From UPXZ01 sp047974405 (lineage in GTDB: Bacteria; Bacteroidota; Bacteroidia; Bacteroidales; Paludibacteraceae): DNA of 5,466 bases. The stretch's first letter is position 1, and each line of letters begins with the position of its first letter. The stretch spans positions 1 to 5,466 of the forward strand of contig JBKECI010000036.1 of assembly GCA_047974405.1 (NCBI GenBank). The letters are read 5' to 3'. The position numbers and the translations under genes are program-made. The notes under the pieces are model-generated. The model worked only from the letters and a program-made list of their open reading frames with translations. It was not told the origin of the DNA and searched no databases. Positions 1 to 5,250 of the stretch are shown piece after piece.

Positions 1-689
1 TCTGAGGCAAGAAATAGACAAACCTTGGCAACTTCGTCAGGACTTCCTCCCCGTCGCAGCGGGATGGTTTCTGCCCATTTGGCACGTTGTTCATCGTTGA
101 GTGCATGAGTCATTTCTGTTTCTATAAATCCGGGAGCTATCGCATTGGCGCGTATTCCTCTTGCTCCCAGCTCTTTGGATATCGATTTGGCTAATCCTAT
201 CATACCGGCTTTGGATGCAGAATAGTTCGATTGTCCGGCATTACCCGAAACTCCTACTACCGAACTCATATTGATGATACTTCCCGATTTTTGACGCATC
301 ATAACAGGCGTGCAAGCATGGATAAAGTTAAATGCAGATTTTAGATTTACATTGATAACCGCATCCCACTGAAGTTCTGTCATACGCATCATTAGTCCGT
401 CTTTGGTAATGCCGGCGTTATTTACCAAAATATCAATTCTTCCGAAGTCCGTTATTATTTGTTCTACTACTTTATGCGAATCGTCGTATAGCGCGGCATT
501 TGAAGCATATCCTTTTACTTTTACGCCAAGAGCTGCAATCTCTTTTTCGGTATTCGCTCCGTTTTCGTCTATCACTAAATCGGTAAATGCTATATCGGCT
601 CCTTCAGAGGCAAATTTTAGGGCAATGGCTTTACCTATTCCGCGAGCTGCACCGGTTACAAGAGCTACTTTTCCTTCTAATAGTTTCAT
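1..689 (-). CDS. fabG: 3-oxoacyl-[acyl-carrier-protein] reductase FabG, C-terminus cut by window edge
   Basis: Cytosolic NADPH-dependent reductase that converts 3-oxoacyl-ACP to 3-hydroxyacyl-ACP in each round of type II fatty acid synthesis. The readable 229 codons begin MKLLEGKVALVTGAARGIG, a classic short-chain dehydrogenase start with the TGxxxGIG cofactor loop at residues 12-19. The NNAG motif is at 90-93. The catalytic tetrad is complete: Asn115, Ser143, Tyr156 and Lys160, each five residues later than in E. coli FabG (Asn110, Ser138, Tyr151, Lys155). The PGFIET segment follows at 186-191, and the readable part ends in DEVAKVCLFLAS, near the usual C-terminal region, so about 20 residues should lie beyond base 1. 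The ATG at 687-689 is chosen because it gives the family's normal N-terminus and sits about 25 nt after a good promoter. The family contains many paralogues with other substrates. The close match to FabG spacing makes the fatty acid role likely, but no other fab gene is visible here. Confidence 0.95.
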   Translation of the reverse strand, partial: MKLLEGKVALVTGAARGIGKAIALKFASEGADIAFTDLVIDENGANTEKEIAALGVKVKGYASNAALYDDSHKVVEQIITDFGRIDILVNNAGITKDGLMMRMTELQWDAVINVNLKSAFNFIHACTPVMMRQKSGSIINMSSVVGVSGNAGQSNYSASKAGMIGLAKSISKELGARGIRANAIAPGFIETEMTHALNDEQRAKWAETIPLRRGGSPDEVAKVCLFLAS

Positions 690-720
690 AAATAATTATT
701 TTATTTTTATTAATTGAACA

Positions 721-728
721 CAAAGATA
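721..728 (-). promoter_or_regulatory. Bacteroidota-type promoter -7 element for fabG
   Basis: Read on the minus strand this is TATCTTTG, a perfect match to the Bacteroidota -7 consensus TAnnTTTG recognised by their primary sigma factor. It lies 31 bp before the fabG ATG, giving a short A/T-rich leader of about 25 nt with no Shine-Dalgarno sequence, as is usual in this phylum. I do not see a convincing -33 TTG/TTTG at 19-20 bp spacing; that region instead holds an A tract and TTCC. The element suggests fabG is transcribed separately from the ffh-folD-yjjP-yjjB group. Confidence 0.6.
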
Positions 729-822
729 CGTTTTTTTTGGAAATGGAATCATTGGTTGAATAAAAATAGTTGGTATCCGAAGTATATCCACTGAATCTAT
801 TATCAATAAGATATGTTTGAAC

Positions 823-908
823 CCGTCCTTTCGGATATATCTTTTATTGCTGAAAGTTTCGACCAGCACAAAATTTTGTACATTTGTTGGGCATATCCGA
901 TGGGACGG
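823..908. repeat. Imperfect inverted repeat (16-bp arms) in the yjjB-fabG gap
   Basis: The left arm at 823-838 (CCGTCCTTTCGGATAT) and the right arm at 893-908 (ATATCCGATGGGACGG) are reverse complements at 14 of 16 positions. The 54-base loop contains a smaller TGCTG/CAGCA pair (848-852 and 864-868) and a perfect 12-bp palindrome ACAAAATTTTGT (868-879). The core TATCCGA occurs once more, as a third copy at 774-780. The repeat lies just downstream of the last operon gene and upstream of fabG. It could act as a transcription terminator or 3' RNA structure for the operon, or be a remnant of a small repeat element. There is no clear U tract right after either arm, so a classic terminator is not established. 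Confidence 0.5.
879..886 (+). promoter_or_regulatory. Possible plus-strand -7 element (TACATTTG)
   Basis: TACATTTG matches TAnnTTTG exactly, and a TTTC at 857-860 lies 18 bp upstream as a poor -33 candidate. A second match, TAACTTTG, is at 922-929. Transcription from either would run rightward, antisense to the 3' end of the yjjB-like gene, where no plus-strand gene exists. The motif is short and the region is A/T rich, so chance matches are quite possible. Confidence 0.2.
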
Positions 909-953
909 ATAGTTAAATGATTAACTTTGTGCTAATGCTTTATAGCTACTTAG

Positions 954-969
954 TAAAATAGCTATTTTA
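954..969. repeat. 16-bp perfect palindrome across the yjjB stop codon
   Basis: TAAAATAGCTATTTTA reads the same on both strands and includes the TAG stop of the YjjB-like gene at 962-964. A further TAGCTA lies at 943-948. The stem would be A/T rich and weak with no loop, so it is a doubtful terminator. It may be partly a by-product of the lysine and stop codons it overlaps. Confidence 0.4.
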
Positions 970-1510
970 TTTGAAAAGTTTTTTTTAATCTCCGTGTCAG
1001 AATTTTGGTTAAATCCTTATCTTTAACAGAATAGGTGTTGAGCAATAACATTGGCGCTATGATTCCGAAAGCCAGTCCCAAAGTTATAAATCCTGTTTTC
1101 AAAAGCTTATTGATGGTTTCCGTTATCACTTCATTTTGCAACATAGCATCTCCCGGAGTAGTAACTATTTTCATCAAACTAATCATAAACTGATAACCGT
1201 ATTTTCCCGGTATCATATTGATTACGGCGGGAATGGTAAATACGATAGGTGGTGTATGCGCTACGTGCGAGAAATATACTGCCAAAAATCCTATAGCAAA
1301 TGCTCCCAACGAAGCTGCGACTACATCAACTCCCTGCATAACGGTATGCATCAAAACCAATTTAATCATAAAACCTATCCCTCCCAAGAGCGCCACTATC
1401 CATAATGCCCGTTTCGGCGTGTTAAACAATATGGCAAATCCCAAGGAGACAATCATTGACAAAGCAACTTCTTCCCATATTTCGGAGAAGACATTAAAGA
1501 GTAGAGCCAT
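962..1510 (-). CDS. YjjB-like C-terminal half of a split ThrE-family exporter
   Basis: Integral inner-membrane protein of 182 aa, resembling the ThrE C-terminal domain family (DUF3815, as in E. coli YjjB). Known members work with a YjjP-type partner: full-length ThrE of Corynebacterium exports threonine and serine, and E. coli YjjPB has been implicated in succinate export. The substrate here cannot be told. Hydrophobic helices span about residues 15-30, 35-58, 61-80 and 138-160. A central loop with HTPP and an IPAVINMIPG stretch (about residues 85-102) matches the family's conserved proline/glycine segment. The C-terminus is a basic tail. The ATG at 1508-1510 is chosen; a TTG two codons upstream (1514-1516) could start the same frame. 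The start lies inside the 3' end of the YjjP-like gene, a 17-bp overlap that implies translational coupling of the two subunits. Family assignment is firm; function is by homology only. Confidence 0.85.
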   Translation of the reverse strand: MALLFNVFSEIWEEVALSMIVSLGFAILFNTPKRALWIVALLGGIGFMIKLVLMHTVMQGVDVVAASLGAFAIGFLAVYFSHVAHTPPIVFTIPAVINMIPGKYGYQFMISLMKIVTTPGDAMLQNEVITETINKLLKTGFITLGLAFGIIAPMLLLNTYSVKDKDLTKILTRRLKKTFQIK

Positions 1511-2270
1511 AACCAAATGTAATTAGAGAGAGAAAAAAACCGAGAGCAATCATAAATATTGATAAGGCAGCGGAAGTAAGTTTTGCTATCCCCGACACAA
1601 CGTGTCCCGATAGCAAATCGATAAAACCGTTAATAAGTGGTACTCCGGGTATCAACCACAGCACGCAAGCGGCAAGACCGCTACTGAGATGCTCTATTCC
1701 AAAAAATCTAAAAAAATTAACCACAGAAACCGAAATAAACGCGGCAAATAACCAAGTGATAAAATGATTGAAATGATGTTTTTGAAAATAACTTCTACCG
1801 ATAAGCCCGACAAATGTAGCCAGGAAAGATATTAAAAACTCAACATAGTTTCCGCCAAAAATTCTGGCTAAAGCACCTCCCGCCAACGAGACAAAAAAAT
1901 ACATAACATATTTGTTGTGTCGCGGCATGTTCTTAATTCTATCTATCTCACATTCAATGTCTTCTATTGTCATTTTGTGCTCTATAACCTGCCATGAAAG
2001 GATACTTATATCGGATACAATGGCAAAATGCACACCATAACCAGATATTGTTTTGACCATAGACTGTTTTTCTCCCGACCGGGTGTCTGTTACGGTAAGA
2101 ACAACGGCCGAATAGGAGTAAAAAATATCACATTCGCATCCCAATCCTTTGGATATTCTGCCTATGTTTCTCGAAACACGTCTCGTATTCGATCCGTTTG
2201 TCATCAAAAGCGTTGCTATATTTGCAAGTAATTGCGTTATCCGCTCTAATTTCACAGAAGTATTTTCCAT
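1494..2270 (-). CDS. YjjP-like N-terminal half of a split ThrE-family exporter
   Basis: A 258-aa inner-membrane protein with the ThrE N-terminal domain architecture (DUF1212, as in E. coli YjjP). Residues 1-115 form a soluble cytoplasmic part. It includes the helical segment with GSNTRRVSRNIGRISKGLG (26-44), which resembles the family's usual position for a Glu/Arg-rich turn, and a beta-rich stretch (48-60) ending near TDTRSGE. About five hydrophobic segments follow, near 121-138, 143-160, 170-188, 195-220 and 228-252. The PGVPLINGFIDLLSGH segment (208-223) before the last helix is the most diagnostic motif. The partner YjjB-like gene overlaps its 3' end, so the pair should form one transporter complex. 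It begins 16 bp after folD with no Shine-Dalgarno sequence, so it is probably co-transcribed. Exported substrate unknown: threonine/serine and succinate or related acids are precedents from other bacteria. Confidence 0.87.
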   Translation of the reverse strand: MENTSVKLERITQLLANIATLLMTNGSNTRRVSRNIGRISKGLGCECDIFYSYSAVVLTVTDTRSGEKQSMVKTISGYGVHFAIVSDISILSWQVIEHKMTIEDIECEIDRIKNMPRHNKYVMYFFVSLAGGALARIFGGNYVEFLISFLATFVGLIGRSYFQKHHFNHFITWLFAAFISVSVVNFFRFFGIEHLSSGLAACVLWLIPGVPLINGFIDLLSGHVVSGIAKLTSAALSIFMIALGFFLSLITFGYGSTL

Positions 2271-2286
2271 ACATATATGACAGATA

Positions 2287-3168
2287 TTAACTGTAAATTT
2301 CTTTCTTTCTTGCCAATAATGTATTTTTCAGCAACGAAACGATAGTCATTGGTCCAACTCCTCCAGGAACGGGGGTAATGTGTGAACATTTTAGGGCGAC
2401 ATTTTCAAAATCAACATCTCCCGAGAGGCGAAAACCGCTTTTGGTGGTCGAGTCGGGAATACGGGTTGTACCTACATCTATCACCACCGCACCTTCTTTT
2501 ATCATATCACCGGTTAGAAATCGGGGAATTCCGAGAGCTGCAATTATAATATCGGCTTGCTGGGTAAATTCTTTCAGATTTTTTGTCTGGCTGTGGCACA
2601 CGGTTACGGTTGCGTTACCGGGATTGTTTTTTTGCATCATCAGTGAGGCTATCGGTTTTCCTACAATATTGCTTCTGCCTATCACAACGCAATGTTTTCC
2701 TTGGGTAGTAATTTGATATCGTTTCAAAAGCTCCATAATCCCCGAAGGCGTTGCAGAAACATAGCAAGGAAGCCCTATGGACATTCTCCCTACATTGACG
2801 GGGTGAAACCCATCAACATCTTTTTTGTAATCTATAGCTTCGATCACTTTCTGTTCCGAAATATGCTTGGGCAGAGGCAGTTGTACTATAAAACCGTCCA
2901 ACTCACTGTTTTTGTTCATCTTGTCTATTTCATCCAGTAAATTTTGTTCTGATATAGATTCTTCAAAGGCAACTTTGGTTGATTTGAATCCCACTTCTTC
3001 GCATGATTTTACTTTATGAGAAACGTAAGTCTCACTTCCGCCATCGTTGCCTACGATAATGACGGCTAAGTGAGGTGCTCTTTTTCCTGAGGATACCAAC
3101 TCTTTTACCTCTTTCGCAATTTCGCCCTTTATCTGCTGTGCTATAAGTTTTCCATCGATAATGTTCAT
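2287..3168 (-). CDS. folD: Bifunctional methylenetetrahydrofolate dehydrogenase / methenyltetrahydrofolate cyclohydrolase FolD
   Basis: Cytosolic enzyme that oxidises 5,10-methylene-THF to 5,10-methenyl-THF with NADP+ and hydrolyses that to 10-formyl-THF, supplying one-carbon units for purines and initiator formyl-Met-tRNA. At 293 aa it has normal family length. The substrate site is complete: the YVSHK segment has Tyr48 and catalytic Lys52 (E. coli Lys54), DGFIVQLPLP has Gln96 (E. coli Gln98), and KDVDGFHPVN has Asp119 (E. coli Asp121). The Rossmann cofactor site follows with VVIGRSNIVGKP at 161-172. The C-terminal signature PVPGGVGPMT (266-275) is intact. It starts at ATG 3166-3168, 67 bp after ffh. 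I see no TAnnTTTG promoter in that spacer, so transcription probably continues from ffh, modulated by the inverted repeats there. It is followed after 16 bp by the YjjP-like gene. Confidence 0.97.
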   Translation of the reverse strand: MNIIDGKLIAQQIKGEIAKEVKELVSSGKRAPHLAVIIVGNDGGSETYVSHKVKSCEEVGFKSTKVAFEESISEQNLLDEIDKMNKNSELDGFIVQLPLPKHISEQKVIEAIDYKKDVDGFHPVNVGRMSIGLPCYVSATPSGIMELLKRYQITTQGKHCVVIGRSNIVGKPIASLMMQKNNPGNATVTVCHSQTKNLKEFTQQADIIIAALGIPRFLTGDMIKEGAVVIDVGTTRIPDSTTKSGFRLSGDVDFENVALKCSHITPVPGGVGPMTIVSLLKNTLLARKKEIYS

Positions 3169-3184
3169 GTGTTGTAATATTTCT

Positions 3185-3200
3185 ATTTGTTATAACAAAT
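3185..3200. repeat. 16-bp perfect palindrome in the folD leader
   Basis: ATTTGTTATAACAAAT is identical on both strands and ends 17 bp before the folD start codon. It could be the operator of a dimeric repressor or a weak RNA hairpin close to the start site. It sits immediately beside the hairpin at 3203-3231, so the 67-bp ffh-folD spacer is mostly dyad-symmetric sequence. No regulator gene is nearby, so function is a guess. Confidence 0.5.
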
Positions 3201-3202
3201 GA

Positions 3203-3231
3203 AAATCCTCCCACTGCGAAGGGGAGGATTT
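3203..3231 (-). terminator. Hairpin just after the ffh stop codon (attenuator or partial terminator)
   Basis: Two perfect 10-bp arms (3203-3212 and 3222-3231, AAATCCTCCC and its reverse complement) flank a 9-base loop. On the minus strand the stem begins 4 nt after the ffh TAA. It is followed by TTCATTTGTT, a poor U tract. I therefore expect partial termination, RNA processing or 3'-end protection of the ffh message rather than a full stop, allowing read-through into folD. On the plus strand the stem precedes a 9-T run (3239-3247), but that run is the lysine codons of ffh and no plus-strand gene lies upstream to be terminated. Confidence 0.55.
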
Positions 3232-3235
3232 CCAT

Positions 3236-4555
3236 TTATTTTTTTTTCTTAAATTTGGGCATTCCTTGTTTCAATGTGGCTTGCCTCATTATTTTACTCA
3301 TTTGATCAAATTGCTTGAGCAGCCTGTTTACCTCCACAATAGTGGTTCCGCTACCAGATGCTATCCTGTTTTTGCGACTACCATTCAGCAACGAAGGGTT
3401 TTGCCGCTCGTGAGGTGTCATAGATTGTATAATAGCCTCAATCCCTTTGAAGGCGTCGTTGTCAATATCCAAGTCTTTTATTTGTCTGCCAATACCCGGT
3501 ATCATAGATGCCAAATCTTTGATGTTGCCCATTTTTTTTATTTGCTTGATTTGGGACATAAAATCGTCAAAGTCAAATTGGTTTTTTGCTATCTTTTTGC
3601 TGATGCGTCGAGCTTCTTCCTCATCGTATTGTTCTTGAGCTCTTTCTACCAAAGAGACTATATCTCCCATGCCCAAAATACGGTCGGACATACGCTCGGG
3701 GTAGAATACATCCAAAGCATCCATTTTTTCGCCGGTACCCACAAACTTTATTGGTTTGTTTACTACCGAACGGATGGATAACGCAGCACCACCACGAGTA
3801 TCTCCGTCTAATTTTGTCAAAATTACACCGTCAAAATCCAATCTGTCATTAAACTCTTTGGCTGTATTCACAGCATCTTGTCCGGTCATAGAATCAACGA
3901 CAAACAAAATTTCCTGTGGATTAATGGCTTGTTTGATTGCAGAGATTTCGTTCATCATCTGTTCGTCTATTGCTAAACGCCCTGCAGTATCTACTATCAC
4001 TACATCGTAGCCCATTTTCTTGGCATGCGCAACAGCATCTTGTGCTATTTTGACAGGGTTCTTCTGCTCTTCGTCAGCAAAAACCGGTATTCCTATTTGT
4101 TCGCCCAATACTTTTAATTGCTCGATGGCGGCAGGGCGATAAACGTCTCCGGCAACAAGCAAAGGACGTTTGCTCCGTTTATTTTTGAGCAGATTGGCAA
4201 GCTTACCCGAGAATGTGGTTTTACCTGAGCCTTGCAATCCCGACATTAAAATTACCGATGGATTAGCTTTTATGTTTATGTCCACACTGCTCCCACCCAT
4301 CAGTTCGGTAAGTTCATCGTGTACTATTTTTACCATCAACTGCTGTGGCTTAAGCGCTGTAAGCACATTTTGACCTATGGCTTTTTCTTTAACAGTTTCG
4401 GTAAATGTTTTGGCTGTTTTAAAATTTACGTCGGCATCAAGCAACGCCTTCCGTACCTCTTTTAAAGTTTCAGCAACATTGATTTCGGTAATTTTACCCT
4501 CTCCTTTGAGTATTTTAAATGATCTTTCTAATCTATCGCTCAGATTTTCAAACAT
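3236..4555 (-). CDS. ffh: Signal recognition particle protein Ffh (SRP54 GTPase)
   Basis: Protein core of the bacterial signal recognition particle. With 4.5S RNA it binds signal sequences leaving the ribosome and, through GTP-dependent pairing with FtsY, delivers nascent inner-membrane and some exported proteins to the Sec translocon. The 439-aa length is typical. Residues 1-95 form the helical N domain. The G domain carries G1 GLQGSGKTT (106-114), DTAGR (189-193), TKLDGDTRGGA (247-257) and GTGEK (273-277). From about 300 the M domain begins, with several Met residues, the MIPGIG segment (351-356) and the RNA-binding helix around SRKNRIASGSGT (393-404). The tail is KFKKKK. All GTPase motifs are intact, so the gene should be functional. 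ATG 4553-4555 gives the standard MFENLSDRLE N-terminus. The long leader and promoter lie upstream; folD follows. Confidence 0.98.
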   Translation of the reverse strand: MFENLSDRLERSFKILKGEGKITEINVAETLKEVRKALLDADVNFKTAKTFTETVKEKAIGQNVLTALKPQQLMVKIVHDELTELMGGSSVDINIKANPSVILMSGLQGSGKTTFSGKLANLLKNKRSKRPLLVAGDVYRPAAIEQLKVLGEQIGIPVFADEEQKNPVKIAQDAVAHAKKMGYDVVIVDTAGRLAIDEQMMNEISAIKQAINPQEILFVVDSMTGQDAVNTAKEFNDRLDFDGVILTKLDGDTRGGAALSIRSVVNKPIKFVGTGEKMDALDVFYPERMSDRILGMGDIVSLVERAQEQYDEEEARRISKKIAKNQFDFDDFMSQIKQIKKMGNIKDLASMIPGIGRQIKDLDIDNDAFKGIEAIIQSMTPHERQNPSLLNGSRKNRIASGSGTTIVEVNRLLKQFDQMSKIMRQATLKQGMPKFKKKK

Positions 4556-4665
4556 ATATGTTTTTTTTCAATTTTATAAAATGAATCTATTGGTTGAGGG
4601 AATGATACGGCATATATCGAATTTACTCAAAATATGCAGTCACCAAGTTCCCTTTTTGGGAGGTG
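4556..4665 (-). other. ffh 5' leader, about 105 nt
   Basis: This stretch lies between the predicted ffh transcription start (about 4659) and the ATG. It contains no ORF of note. The last 15 bases before the ATG are A-rich with no Shine-Dalgarno sequence, normal for Bacteroidota. A short CCAA/TTGG pair around 4643-4659 is too weak to call a structure. I recognise no riboswitch or protein leader. The segment TCAACCAATAGATTC (minus strand, 4583-4597) is close to a sequence in the fabG upstream region. Confidence 0.35.
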
Positions 4666-4696
4666 CAAAGGTACGCAAAATGTGCTAATCTGCCAA
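4666..4696 (-). promoter_or_regulatory. Bacteroidota-type promoter for the ffh-folD-yjjP-yjjB group
   Basis: Read on the minus strand, TTG (4696-4694) is followed after 20 bp by TACCTTTG (4673-4666). That fits the Bacteroidota -33 TTG/TTTG and -7 TAnnTTTG pair at about the usual spacing. Transcription would start near 4659. It is the best promoter in the window and the only good one upstream of the four closely spaced minus-strand genes. Confidence 0.6.
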
Positions 4697-4831
4697 TAAT
4701 TTTTACTTGTTCTTTACTTGGCTTTTCGACTTGGACTAATTCTTATTTTGATATGCTAAGCGTCAAGTTTCACAACGTTGTTGATGAAAGTTGAGATTAT
4801 TTTAATTCAAATTTAATTATCTGATATTTTA
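4697..4831. other. Gene-free DNA between the ffh promoter and the IS remnant, with one hairpin
   Basis: A/T-rich sequence without a supported gene on either strand. It contains a near-palindrome: arms at 4763-4772 (TCAAGTTTCA) and 4785-4794 (TGAAAGTTGA) pair at 9 of 10 positions around a 12-base centre, which includes most of the perfect palindrome ACAACGTTGT (4772-4781). On the plus strand it is followed by ATTATTTT, so it might be the terminator of a gene lost when the mobile element arrived or decayed. That origin is inference. Confidence 0.35.
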
Positions 4832-4897
4832 TGCTACTCCCCAAAATCCGGACTGTTAGTTAAGATATAAATTAGTAACTTTAACATCAAAAAATTT

Positions 4898-5175
4898 ATG
4901 TCAACAACAAGAAGAAAATTCAGTAAAAAATTCAAGAGTAAAGTAGTTTTGGAATCGCTCAAAGAGCGTGAAAGTTTGGAGAGTTTAACCAAAAAGTACG
5001 AGTTGTAACCCACTCAGATTTCAGGGTGGCGTAGCCAGGCACTGAAAGGTTTCGGCAGTTTGTTTGCCACATCAAGCGACAAGAAAGACGAAAAATCGTC
5101 GGATTTGGAATCTCTGTTCAGTCAGATCGGACGATTGAAAGTAGAGAACGACTTCTTAAAAAAAAGTTGCAATGA
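4898..5175 (+). pseudogene. IS3-family transposase OrfA, disrupted
   Basis: OrfA is the DNA-binding helix-turn-helix subunit of IS3 transposases. From ATG 4898 the frame reads MSTTRRKFSKKFKSKVVLES, then a TAA stop at 5006-5008. It resumes in frame with PTQISGWRSQALKG, which is the family's second recognition helix and Trp motif. After a low-conservation linker comes the leucine-zipper segment LFSQIGRLKVENDFLKK used for dimerisation. The stop replaces one residue before PTQIS, and a single CAA-to-TAA change would explain it. At the end there is a run of eight A (5158-5165). With nine A the frame would finish KKKLQ and stop at TGA 5173-5175, overlapping the orfB ATG in the usual ATGA arrangement. 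As given, it runs out of frame to TGA 5186-5188. Two lesions make this a pseudogene. Confidence 0.82.
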
Positions 5176-5250
5176 GAAGTGTCGATGAACGAAAACAGCC
5201 GCTTAACAGCAGAGAAAATATGCAAAAATGTTTGTAGGATTGTTGGGCAT
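5172..5250 (+). pseudogene. IS3-family transposase OrfB, N-terminal fragment
   Basis: OrfB should carry the DDE integrase domain over about 270-280 residues. Only MRSVDERKQPLNSREN is readable from ATG 5172 before the frame ends at TAG 5235-5237. Switching to the next frame at about 5212 gives EKICKNVCRIVGH, which resembles the family's early Cys-containing helix, so a one-base indel is likely as well as the truncation. The start overlaps the ancestral orfA stop by ATGA. Nothing of the catalytic DDE region remains. The assignment rests mainly on position after orfA and the short N-terminal match. Confidence 0.6.

Larger units (their letters stand above)
4832..5250 (+). mobile_element. Degraded left part of an IS3-family insertion sequence
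   Basis: The segment holds an IS3-type orfA followed by the first codons of orfB in the expected order and overlap. The likely left end is TGCTACTCCCCAAAATCCGG (4832-4851), which begins with the TG dinucleotide typical of IS3 termini and carries a CCCCAAAATCCGG core. I assign this from family resemblance and cannot confirm it, because no matching right inverted repeat appears in the window. A complete element would be about 1.2-1.4 kb; only about 420 bp remain, so nearly all of orfB and the right end are missing. The junction with foreign or deleted sequence falls around 5240-5252, next to a run of ten T. The element cannot move by itself. Confidence 0.7.

Noticed and set aside
403..717. A 104-codon plus-strand open frame opposite the start of fabG.
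   Set aside because: It is antisense to conserved FabG codons, including the NADPH-binding loop, and its translation resembles no family.
2028..2231. A short plus-strand frame opposite the YjjP-like gene.
   Set aside because: Antisense shadow of a clear coding region with no independent start signal.
3032..3235. A 67-codon minus-strand frame beginning in the ffh-folD spacer and overlapping folD.
   Set aside because: It reads out of frame through conserved FolD sequence and its first part is the hairpin and palindrome.
3266..3781. A 171-codon plus-strand open frame inside ffh.
   Set aside because: It lies entirely opposite a conserved essential gene and has no domain features; codon structure belongs to ffh.
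4377..4688. A plus-strand open frame running from inside ffh across its start into the leader.
   Set aside because: Most of it is antisense to the Ffh N domain, and it crosses the ffh promoter; no motif or promoter supports it.
4898..5188. The in-frame TAA in orfA as evidence of stop-codon reassignment.
   Set aside because: All intact genes here end normally at TAA or TAG, and the element shows other decay, so simple mutation is the better explanation.
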